NCBI GenBank assembly: GCA_945865355.1
Contig: CAMBDN010000163.1
Coordinates: 1-5,894, forward strand
Length of the DNA stretch: 5,894 nucleotides
Source of the DNA: Legionella genomosp. 1
GTDB taxonomy: Bacteria; Pseudomonadota; Gammaproteobacteria; Legionellales; Legionellaceae
Direction: 5' to 3'
In this document: positions 1 through 5,894 of the stretch, in pieces
Layout: each line of letters begins with the position of its first letter
Numbering within the stretch: the stretch's first letter is position 1
Position numbers and translations under genes: made by a program
Notes under the pieces: model-generated
The model's input: the letters and a program-made list of their open reading frames with translations, nothing else
The model's database searches: none
What the model was told of the DNA's origin: nothing

Positions 1-22
1 GTAACTCCCCAGGTACCCTCTA
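1..22 (+). repeat. Left terminal inverted repeat of the IS66-family element
   Basis: This repeat starts GTAACTCCCCAGGTACCC and matches the reverse complement of 1522-1543 at 21 of 22 positions, with a single T/C mismatch at base 19. The transposase stop codon (TAG on the minus strand, bases 20-22) lies within it, so the gene ends inside the element's own tip. The repeat begins exactly at the window edge, so a slightly longer outer end cannot be excluded. Confidence 0.93.
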
Positions 23-1468
23 CACTGGGATAGGAATATTACCAGTAAACACGGATTGAATTGATTGCAATATATTCCAACCCTGTTTTCGAGCAGTTGA
101 AATAAATCCTCTGATACGAGCAAACTGATTCGCACCATGAGCTGAACGGAAGCCCCCAGATATTTTTTGCTTGCACTTTGCCATGCGAAGGTCACGTTCA
201 GCATCATTATTGGTGAATGGGACGAGGGGATCATTTAGAAAGCGTAATACGTCTTGTTTATAATGAAGCAAGCGAAACAAGAGATTATGTCCAGTTCTTT
301 TGGGTCGCCTACCTTGTTTCCTTTTGAGAGGGAGCGGTGTTTGTGCCTCATGAAAGGCCAAGCCTTCTTTAACTATGCTATCGTAAAGTCTGGTTAATCG
401 ACTCAACCGTGCCTGTGGTATTTCATTGCCGCCATGAAAATGACGACAACGAAGAGCAACACGTAAAAGACGGCTCATTTTTGTAGCCCATGGTTCTTTC
501 TCATGTTGAATCAATGATTTTAACTCACGCAAGTGATGCTGATTACAAAGCCCATGCAACACCCCGGGTAGATTGTAATAGGCTTTCCAATGGTCATGCA
601 CCACCGTGCCGCACAGGCCATTGAGTAATGATTTACGTTTAGGTGATACATGGTAGTAAGTTGCTGTTTGAGTTGAAGCTACATGGAGCCACTGTGTTTT
701 ACCTGCGACTCTAAATCCCGTTTCATCAAGATTTTTAACAGCAGCTAGCTTAACCATGGATAGCACATTTTCCTCAAAAAGAGCCAAGGCATCAAATGCA
801 ACTTGACTGCATCTCGTCAGCGTTGCGGTCGCAAGGCGAATATCATATAAGTCATTAAACAACTGCTGCAGCCTGTCTTCAGGGATAAAGTGCTGGTGCT
901 GATAATAAACAGCCCAGGCTCTAATGACTACTCCATATTGGACTGGTGCGCGAACATCTTCAGGAAATTGTGCCATAACCATCGTATTGCAACACGTGCA
1001 ATACTTTACCTCCGCTTGATGCTCGGTGACTTCAATCTTTGGTGGTGGAATGTCAAAGACTTGTCGTTTAACAACGCCGCTTAATGGATCGGGTGAAAGT
1101 GTACTATTGCAGTCAGGACAATGTGTTAATACGTGCCGTGTAATAATATCCGGGTGAAGTGTTTGTTTCAGCGTTTCACCCTTATGCCCTAATTGCCCAC
1201 CACTTTTATTTTTGCCATTTTCACGTAACGAGCTGGTGCGCGGTGGTTTAGATAGACCATCACTGGATGGTGGCTTTGAACTATTGCCACTATTTTTCTT
1301 TGTTCGCTTCTCTAACTCTGCAATTCTTGTTTGCAAACGCGCAATCGTCGCAGCTTGTTCTTCAATTTTTAAAGCTTGTGCTTGAATGAGCTCAGATTGC
1401 CTCCCAATCAGCTCTTCTAATGCCGTGATTTTTTGTAGCAGAGAATCTGCCAGAGTAATAGCGTTCAT
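20..1468 (-). CDS. IS66-family transposase (TnpC-like), intact
   Basis: This 482-aa DDE transposase would catalyse cutting and strand transfer at the element's terminal repeats. Residues 5-55 form a heptad-rich coiled coil, probably for multimerisation. The family's linker KNSGNSSKPPSSDG is at about 58-71. A zinc-finger-like segment has paired cysteines C117/C120 and C157/C160. The catalytic core shows D248 in the NLDETG motif, D292 in VVHDHW, the CNQHHLREL block at 308-316, and E424 in NNDAERDLR. The length is normal for the family and there is no frameshift. The ATG at 1468 has no clear Shine-Dalgarno sequence. A TATGAT hexamer about 11 nt before it lacks a good -35 partner, so expression may be weak. 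Family assignment and catalytic residues are seen directly; activity is inferred. Confidence 0.96.
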   Translation of the reverse strand: MNAITLADSLLQKITALEELIGRQSELIQAQALKIEEQAATIARLQTRIAELEKRTKKNSGNSSKPPSSDGLSKPPRTSSLRENGKNKSGGQLGHKGETLKQTLHPDIITRHVLTHCPDCNSTLSPDPLSGVVKRQVFDIPPPKIEVTEHQAEVKYCTCCNTMVMAQFPEDVRAPVQYGVVIRAWAVYYQHQHFIPEDRLQQLFNDLYDIRLATATLTRCSQVAFDALALFEENVLSMVKLAAVKNLDETGFRVAGKTQWLHVASTQTATYYHVSPKRKSLLNGLCGTVVHDHWKAYYNLPGVLHGLCNQHHLRELKSLIQHEKEPWATKMSRLLRVALRCRHFHGGNEIPQARLSRLTRLYDSIVKEGLAFHEAQTPLPLKRKQGRRPKRTGHNLLFRLLHYKQDVLRFLNDPLVPFTNNDAERDLRMAKCKQKISGGFRSAHGANQFARIRGFISTARKQGWNILQSIQSVFTGNIPIPV

Positions 1469-1521
1469 GCCGCTATTTGATCATAGCTGTATAATTTTTC
1501 AAGTGTTTTTTTAATTTAAAT

Positions 1522-1543
1522 TAGGGGGTACCTGGGGAGTTAC
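1522..1543 (-). repeat. Right terminal inverted repeat of the IS66-family element
   Basis: This is the partner of the repeat at 1-22, with one mismatch in 22 bases. It ends ...GGGGAGTTAC, the complement of the family's GTAA tip. A 53-bp A+T-rich stretch (1469-1521) separates it from the transposase start codon and would hold the transposase promoter. Confidence 0.93.
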
Positions 1544-1580
1544 TTAAAATGTTTATACAATGATGGTACCTCAACCAGAC

Positions 1581-1610
1581 TTGACGCACTCTATACCCAC
1601 TGGTTATGAT
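1581..1610 (+). promoter_or_regulatory. Candidate sigma-70 promoter overlapping the first ATG of the fusion gene
   Basis: TTGACG at 1581-1586 (5 of 6 to the -35 consensus) is separated by 18 bp from TATGAT at 1605-1610 (5 of 6 to the -10 consensus). It lies outside the insertion sequence, so it was present before the insertion. The -10 hexamer overlaps the ATG-ATG at 1606-1611, and transcription would begin near 1617, downstream of those codons. Either the real start codon is further downstream or this match is fortuitous and the promoter lies elsewhere. Confidence 0.4.
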
Positions 1611-3750
1611 GCTTCGACTTGATTATTCAACGGACTTAATTGTGTACGAGCTAAATGAATTGCTGAAGCCGATGTGGGGTGCGGAGAAATGGATACGCGA
1701 AGGCTGGAACGGTATCAATGATGATGAAAAAGAGCTCATCAAGTCACGAATGGATGATTTATTTAAAGATGGCTTGCCGTTTGATCTAAAGCATGACAGG
1801 TTGCTCTATATTTATGCATTTTCTATGCTGGCACAATTTGAAGTGCTGGCCATCCAAGTTCCGTTGCGATTCGAAGAAATGATGACGACCTCGCAATTTA
1901 AGCGGCAGATGCGTGTTCAACTATTGGACGAAATTTTTCATGGGATGGTGTTCACGAAGATCGTATATTTATTATGTGCACCGTACTATACCCCGCCAGA
2001 ATATAATGAGCATATTGAAGAGCTTTGTAATTTTATCCGTAATGAAGAGTGCCCAAAAGTGGGTCTGGTCTTACTGAACTTAGTTGCTGAAGGATGGATT
2101 GAGGAAATCTTTAAGAGCCTTCATCGGGAAAAGATTGCACCTAGAGTTTTTTCGGCCATTCTTGAAGACGAACATCGACATGTCTGTGAAGCTGATTTGT
2201 ATTGCGCCATCGGGCTCCCTGACAAAGCCATCCTAACAAAAAAACTTAGAAAGCTTGAGGAGCTGCTTTTGACCAGTCTCTCCATGCAACCGAAATATGC
2301 AACGTCAGTCAATGTGTTACTAGGACCGCAAGCAACACAAGAATTTATAACTGCAATCAATGAAAAGCATACTCGGCAACTTCAGAAAATAAATTTAGTT
2401 CCTGGTAAGCAGTGGCAACTACTTGTTCAATTAGGCCAGGAAATTTTTACCGAGCTTGAGCCGTACTCAGAAAATATTAAAAATGAAGCGAATCAGGAAG
2501 TTTATGAAATTGAAATGACACCGATTAGAAAAGTATTTATGACCCAGTGGGACAACCCCGGTGATCCCACTATGGTTTGTCAGTTTAATGTGGATGTCAG
2601 TTGCCTTGATTTTTTTAATAAAAAGTACCCACCAGAAACATTAACGACCCTGATGTTGCAAGCGGTTAGCCATATCATAACCCTCGATGGTTCGTATCGG
2701 AATTTCTTAAGCTATAAGAAGATGTACCAAACTAGAGGTTCTTATGTTGCCGTAGTAGTGAAATTACCTAATTGTGGAGATCACGTGGGTAATATTGTTT
2801 TTAAGGACTGTCATGAAATAAGTCCAGTCGATTTAGCGATGAAAATTAGACGCGTGGTTCAAATGATGGCGTATTGTTATACCAAACGGGAACAAATCGA
2901 AAAAGACCATCCAGAACTAAAACATAAGTTGGATAAAATACTCTACGATTATACGCACGATGCTTATCCCTATCCTACAGCTGGAACCTCCGTTGTTTCG
3001 GTCAGTAGCATTGGTTTTTGTGGTTACTCGCAAGCCGTGTCGCCTTTACGTAAAGAAGAGGGGCTAAAAGTGACGTTGCTTACGGTTGAGCGTAAACCGA
3101 TGTGGTGCAAGGAGACCCAGTCTTTTGTGCCAGTGGATACATTGCCCGTATCGATCAGTGCTGATCATCGAATTTTTGATGGTAATTTACCCATTCCAAA
3201 AATGTTGAATAGTTCATTTCAACAAATGTTTCAAAAAATGCTAAAAGCAAATTCAGAACAAGAGATAGAGCGCGCCAATTATAAAATACTAGCGGAACAA
3301 ATCTTGGATGAAAAATTTGATGTCATTGCGGATAAAGTTGTTCAAAAATCCAATAAAAAAGCAGTTAAAAACCTTATGGATAATGATTTTGAGTTGCGCG
3401 GAGAAAAAATAGCACAATTATCTAAAGTGAGAGAGATGGTGGAAAAAATCCGCTCTGGTGAACTGGAGTTTGAGTACAAGGGTGAAAAAATAACTAAAGA
3501 GACGGATCTTCATCACTTAGCCGAGGAAATGTTACATGATTATTTAAACTTTGATGCGGAACAGGCAAAGCACGATGCTAACTTTACTGCAATGGTTGAT
3601 AAGATACTGGCTGAAAACTTGGATATTGGGTACTTAGCATTAGCCAGCTTACAAAGTTATTGGTGTGATTTTATCGATATTCAAGAAGTATTTCGCGCTG
3701 TTGCTAAGAAAACAGCGGATAGAAACGTAGAAAAATGGATGGTTAGCTAA
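1606..3750 (+). CDS. Ferritin-like di-iron / E2-type acyltransferase fusion protein
   Basis: I recognise the domains but not a named gene. Residues 65-200 are helical and carry a ferritin-like di-iron ligand set: E79, E109-x-x-H112, E162 and E187-x-x-H190. Such domains are typical of oxygen-activating oxidases, N-oxygenases and ribonucleotide reductase small subunits. Residues 305-545 resemble the catalytic domain of 2-oxoacid dehydrogenase E2 acyltransferases, with the VSSIG motif at 466-470 and the active-site motif DHRIFDG at 520-526 (H521, D525). There is no lipoyl domain and no peripheral-subunit-binding domain, so normal E2 service is unlikely; a soluble CoA-dependent acyl transfer coupled to an oxidation is a guess. 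Residues 550-714 are charged, helical and unassigned. No signal peptide or membrane segment is seen. An in-frame stop at 1582-1584 rules out a long N-terminal extension. The ATG at 1606 has no ribosome binding site; the GTG at 1642 (702 aa) is a serious alternative. The gene stands alone and converges on the permeases. Confidence 0.85.
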   Translation: MMLRLDYSTDLIVYELNELLKPMWGAEKWIREGWNGINDDEKELIKSRMDDLFKDGLPFDLKHDRLLYIYAFSMLAQFEVLAIQVPLRFEEMMTTSQFKRQMRVQLLDEIFHGMVFTKIVYLLCAPYYTPPEYNEHIEELCNFIRNEECPKVGLVLLNLVAEGWIEEIFKSLHREKIAPRVFSAILEDEHRHVCEADLYCAIGLPDKAILTKKLRKLEELLLTSLSMQPKYATSVNVLLGPQATQEFITAINEKHTRQLQKINLVPGKQWQLLVQLGQEIFTELEPYSENIKNEANQEVYEIEMTPIRKVFMTQWDNPGDPTMVCQFNVDVSCLDFFNKKYPPETLTTLMLQAVSHIITLDGSYRNFLSYKKMYQTRGSYVAVVVKLPNCGDHVGNIVFKDCHEISPVDLAMKIRRVVQMMAYCYTKREQIEKDHPELKHKLDKILYDYTHDAYPYPTAGTSVVSVSSIGFCGYSQAVSPLRKEEGLKVTLLTVERKPMWCKETQSFVPVDTLPVSISADHRIFDGNLPIPKMLNSSFQQMFQKMLKANSEQEIERANYKILAEQILDEKFDVIADKVVQKSNKKAVKNLMDNDFELRGEKIAQLSKVREMVEKIRSGELEFEYKGEKITKETDLHHLAEEMLHDYLNFDAEQAKHDANFTAMVDKILAENLDIGYLALASLQSYWCDFIDIQEVFRAVAKKTADRNVEKWMVS
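1630..1644 (+). promoter_or_regulatory. Possible ribosome binding site and alternative GTG start of the fusion gene
   Basis: ACGGA at 1630-1634 lies 7 nt before an in-frame GTG at 1642-1644 (codon 13 of the longest frame). The tandem ATGs at 1606 and 1609 are preceded by pyrimidine-rich sequence with no Shine-Dalgarno match. Together with the promoter candidate at 1581-1610, this favours the shorter 702-residue protein. The di-iron and acyltransferase domains are unaffected by the choice. An ATG at 1672 is a further, weaker possibility. Confidence 0.35.
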
Positions 3751-3767
3751 TTGTTATTGCGGTACGT

Positions 3768-3806
3768 AGGGAGCGAAGCATATTGCGGTGATCCGCTTCG
3801 TTCCTT
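3768..3806 (+). terminator. Hairpin terminator between convergent genes
   Basis: The left arm AGGGAGCGAAGC (3768-3779) pairs with the right arm GCTTCGTTCCTT (3795-3806) in a 12-bp stem with two G-T wobbles and a 15-nt loop. The run that follows on the plus strand, TTATCTTTAT, is moderately T-rich, so it best serves the fusion gene that ends at 3750. In the opposite direction the stem is followed by no T tract, so termination of the permease transcript here is less certain. The hairpin begins 17 nt after one stop codon and its right arm ends 4 nt short of the other. Confidence 0.65.
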
Positions 3807-3810
3807 ATCT

Positions 3811-5001
3811 TTATCCATGCGCTGCAAGAGCGAGTAAGCCAATAGCAATGCCTCCTATGATAGCCAAACAAATGTTGCCCCCTGGTATAAAGATAATGGC
3901 CTCGGCTGTATCTGTTTTACGACCACGCCATGCCATGATGGTCGGTAATAATAATAGTAAAATCACACAACAGATCCCTGCATAACTGATGGCCCGTATG
4001 TAAATACCGGGATTTATCATGACAACAGCAAGCGGTGGTGCAAAGGTTAGTGCCAATATTAATTTTCCTTGCTGTCCCGCTTTTTTAAGTTTTAAACCAT
4101 CCGCCAAAAAATCGAAGAGGCCAAGCGATACACCGAGAAAAGCGGTAATCATACAAATCGAGGTGAAGAAGCCAAAAAAACCAGTAATCCATTCGCTATG
4201 TACGGCATTACTTAATGCGTCGGTTAAACCGCTGGTTGCATGTTCACTACCCATAAGGGCGATTAATCCATCGCTACCGTCGCGACGCACAACCCCCATA
4301 ATGACGGCCTCCCATAGGATATAACACACTAGCGGGATGAGTGAACCAAATAAGATTACTTTGCGTAACGTTGGGACATCATCCTCAAAGTATTCGCGTA
4401 AGCTGGGAACGATTGATGCGAAACCAAATGAGGTGATTAAGATCATTAAACTGCCAGTAATCGCTTTGAGTGACCCACCACTTAAGGTGGGTAAACTGAT
4501 ATAAGGGCTAATGACCAAAACTAATAATAAATAAATTCCCAGCTTACCGAACATCAAACCACGATTAACATAATCAACAGCTCGAATGCCGCTATAAATA
4601 ACCAGACTAAATAGAAGGGTGAAAATAATAGAGGTTAACCAGCTTGGGCAGTCAATGTGAGCCTTCTGTAGCAGCGCACCAAATACATCGCTACCGCCAG
4701 AAATATAAGCGGCTAATAGGGTATATAGTAAAAAAAGATAGGTAATCCACGCAATGATTTGTCCTGGTAATCCCAAGGTGGATTTTGCCATTGAGACCAT
4801 ATTGCTGCCGGCCGGTAGGCGCAAATTGACCTCAAGGATCAACAATGCGCCTGTGGTCATGATTAACCAACATAAAAACAGGAAAATAATGGCGTTAGTA
4901 ATTCCTGCAGCAGCAGTAGAAACTGGAAGTGCAAGCATGCCACCACCAATGGATGTTCCTACAATGAGCAATACCCCACCGACGAGTTTTGAGTTAGGCA
5001 C
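3811..5001 (-). CDS. TyrP-like aromatic amino acid permease (HAAAP family), complete copy
   Basis: This 396-aa inner-membrane protein is close to the usual length of about 400 aa for TyrP/Mtr-type carriers. In that family the members characterised import tyrosine, tryptophan or phenylalanine by proton symport. The family's first-helix motif GTSIGGGMLALP is at 15-26. About eleven hydrophobic segments can be traced, near 6-28, 33-57, 82-103, 120-140, 149-166, 178-198, 213-235, 270-298, 313-330, 335-356 and 370-393. The conserved ITSFGFASIVPSLREYF block is at 189-205. The start is GTG, preceded 7 nt upstream by AAAGAGA as a modest ribosome binding site. A near-consensus promoter lies just upstream, so this copy can be transcribed independently of its paralogue. 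The substrate cannot be fixed from sequence; tyrosine is the family default. Confidence 0.93.
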   Translation of the reverse strand: MPNSKLVGGVLLIVGTSIGGGMLALPVSTAAAGITNAIIFLFLCWLIMTTGALLILEVNLRLPAGSNMVSMAKSTLGLPGQIIAWITYLFLLYTLLAAYISGGSDVFGALLQKAHIDCPSWLTSIIFTLLFSLVIYSGIRAVDYVNRGLMFGKLGIYLLLVLVISPYISLPTLSGGSLKAITGSLMILITSFGFASIVPSLREYFEDDVPTLRKVILFGSLIPLVCYILWEAVIMGVVRRDGSDGLIALMGSEHATSGLTDALSNAVHSEWITGFFGFFTSICMITAFLGVSLGLFDFLADGLKLKKAGQQGKLILALTFAPPLAVVMINPGIYIRAISYAGICCVILLLLLPTIMAWRGRKTDTAEAIIFIPGGNICLAIIGGIAIGLLALAAHG

Positions 5002-5035
5002 CTTAGTATCTCTTTATGAACAAATATCAAACAAA

Positions 5036-5064
5036 ATGATATTAATAACCACACAAATTGTCAA
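5036..5064 (-). promoter_or_regulatory. Sigma-70 promoter of the downstream permease copy
   Basis: On the minus strand a perfect TTGACA (-35, bases 5059-5064) is followed after exactly 17 bp by TATCAT (-10, bases 5036-5041, 5 of 6 to consensus). Transcription would begin near 5029, leaving a leader of about 28 nt before the GTG start. The promoter sits in the 96-nt gap between the two permease genes. I see no TyrR-type operator and no clear terminator for the upstream copy in this gap, so read-through from upstream is also possible. Confidence 0.7.
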
Positions 5065-5097
5065 TGGAATTCGTCTATCAACAAACTCCCTAACCCC

Positions 5098-5894
5098 TTA
5101 AGTTAATAGCGCGATTAGCATCAAGACCAGCGAACACCCGATCACGAGTAATTGGCAAGCTATTCCACCAGGTACAATATAAGTTGGCGAGAAGTGTTTT
5201 CTGCCAAAATAGGACATTAAGGCAGGTAATAATAGCAATAAAATAACACAAAAAAATCCAGCATAACTTAATGCACTAATGTAAGCCCCAGGGTAGTAGA
5301 TAACGATCAATAAAGGCGGGAGAAATGTTAATAAAAATAGTCCAAATCCTTGCTTACCTTGTTGGCTCATCTTCAGCCCATCACCTAGGAAGCTAATCAG
5401 GCAAAGCGATACACCAAGGAAGGCGGTGAGCATACAGATGGAAGTGAAAAAATTAAATAGTGAACTAATAAAATTGTTGTGCACCGTATTCGACAGCATG
5501 TTAGCGAGTGAGCTTGTGGTATGTTCATCTTGCATTAACGTCATCAACGCATGCTCACCTTGTGACGGTAGGCTGCCGATAATAACGGCATCCCATGCTA
5601 AGTAACACAGAAGTGGAATCAGAGAGCCAATCAGTACAACTTTTTTTAAGGTTTTAAGATCATCATTAAAATACTCACGTAAATTTGGGACAATAATCGC
5701 AAACCCAAAAGAGGTAATTAAAATCATGATAGACCCCGTGATATAACGGACATGACCGCTTTGAAAATTCTCAAATTGGATAAAGGGGCTAATCATTATC
5801 GTCAGAATAAAGTAGATGCCTAATTTAGCAAACATCAAGCCACGATTGAGTAAATCAACTTGATGAATGCCTCCATAAACAACCAAGCCGAATA
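5098..5894 (-). CDS. TyrP-like aromatic amino acid permease (HAAAP family), second copy, 5' end outside the window
   Basis: The visible 264 codons correspond to residue 131 onward of the neighbouring permease, running from the end of the fourth membrane segment to the C terminus. The reading frame stays open to the last base of the window, so the gene is cut by the window and shows no sign of being broken. The TTG at 5884-5886 is an internal leucine (FGLVVYGG here, FSLVIYSG in the paralogue), not a start. Shared blocks include ITSFGFA, FFTSICM, TAFLGVSL and CVILLLLLP, and identity to the other copy is a little over half by eye. Loops facing the solvent diverge most, for example the stretch after the seventh membrane segment. 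That is compatible with an old duplication and possibly different substrates or affinities. The stop is TAA at 5098-5100. Confidence 0.9.
   Translation of the reverse strand, partial: FGLVVYGGIHQVDLLNRGLMFAKLGIYFILTIMISPFIQFENFQSGHVRYITGSIMILITSFGFAIIVPNLREYFNDDLKTLKKVVLIGSLIPLLCYLAWDAVIIGSLPSQGEHALMTLMQDEHTTSSLANMLSNTVHNNFISSLFNFFTSICMLTAFLGVSLCLISFLGDGLKMSQQGKQGFGLFLLTFLPPLLIVIYYPGAYISALSYAGFFCVILLLLLPALMSYFGRKHFSPTYIVPGGIACQLLVIGCSLVLMLIALLT

Larger units (their letters stand above)
1..1543 (-). mobile_element. IS66-family insertion sequence, single-ORF type
   Basis: This element is bounded by matching terminal inverted repeats that begin 5'-GTAA, as is usual for IS66-family ends, and it encodes one full-length IS66-type transposase (TnpC-like). 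There are no accessory tnpA or tnpB genes between the repeats, which fits the single-ORF branch of the family (ISBst12-like) rather than the classical three-gene layout. IS66 elements usually make 8-bp target duplications. The candidate right copy is TTAAAATG at 1544-1551; the left copy would lie before base 1 and cannot be tested. The transposase is intact, so the element may be active. It lies 62 bp upstream of the first ATG of the plus-strand fusion gene, close enough to separate that gene from its former upstream region. The boundaries are read directly from the repeats; the subgroup is inferred. Confidence 0.92.

Noticed and set aside
890..1084. Plus-strand open frame of 64 codons
   Set aside because: It lies wholly antisense within the zinc-finger and core region of the transposase, has no ribosome binding site and gives an unconvincing protein.
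1533..1561. Hybrid outward promoter made from the insertion sequence end (TGGGGA) and TACAAT at 1556-1561
   Set aside because: The -35 element matches only 3 of 6 bases, and the native TTGACG/TATGAT pair downstream is clearly better.
1565..1571. GGTACCT next to the element, also found in its terminal repeats
   Set aside because: A 7-bp match with no flanking similarity is expected by chance and is not a third repeat copy.
2121..2360. Minus-strand open frame of 79 codons within the fusion gene
   Set aside because: It is antisense to a well-supported coding region and its Ser-rich, low-complexity product has no recognisable feature.
4754..5101. Plus-strand frame of 115 codons opposite the permease N terminus, and similar frames at 3788-3985 and 4019-4324
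   Set aside because: These are antisense shadows of membrane-protein coding sequence: Pro/Ile/Lys-rich products without domains, and no promoter or ribosome binding site.
5884..5886. TTG as the start codon of the second permease
   Set aside because: The frame remains open to the window edge and residues on both sides align with the interior of the complete paralogue, so this is an internal codon.
1..5894. CRISPR array, tRNA, rRNA or riboswitch
   Set aside because: I looked for spaced direct repeats, cloverleaf-like stems and conserved leader structures and found none. Almost all of the sequence is accounted for by coding regions.

Overview
The window (about 41% G+C by eye) looks like an accessory or flexible part of a gammaproteobacterial chromosome. 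Tandem TyrP-type aromatic amino acid permeases, the moderate A+T bias and the style of the large fusion protein suggest the Legionella/Coxiella side (Legionellales). This is inference: no rRNA, tRNA or taxonomic marker gene is present.

Bases 1-1543 are a complete or nearly complete single-ORF IS66-family insertion sequence. It has 22-bp terminal inverted repeats (21 of 22 matching) and one intact transposase gene on the minus strand, whose stop codon lies inside the left repeat. The left repeat begins at the first base of the window, so the left target duplicate cannot be seen.

Bases 1606-3750 (plus strand) are the most interesting gene: one uninterrupted reading frame of up to 714 codons. 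It joins an N-terminal ferritin-like domain with a full E / ExxH / E / ExxH di-iron ligand set to an acyltransferase domain of the pyruvate dehydrogenase E2 type with an intact DHRxxDG active site, followed by an unrecognised charged helical tail. It has no lipoyl or E1/E3-binding domain, so it is unlikely to be an ordinary 2-oxoacid dehydrogenase subunit. It starts only 62 bp from the insertion sequence. The best promoter match overlaps the first ATG, so translation may start at a downstream GTG.

Bases 3751-3810 are a short convergent intergenic region with a strong hairpin, probably the terminator of the fusion gene.

Bases 3811-5894 (minus strand) hold two tandem paralogous permeases of the hydroxy/aromatic amino acid (HAAAP, TyrP-like) family. 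The downstream copy (3811-5001) is complete and has its own near-consensus sigma-70 promoter in the 96-nt gap. The upstream copy (5098-5894) runs off the window edge and lacks its N-terminal third. The sequence shows no direct functional link between the permeases and the fusion gene: they are convergent and separately transcribed. There is no gene-free stretch longer than 300 bases.
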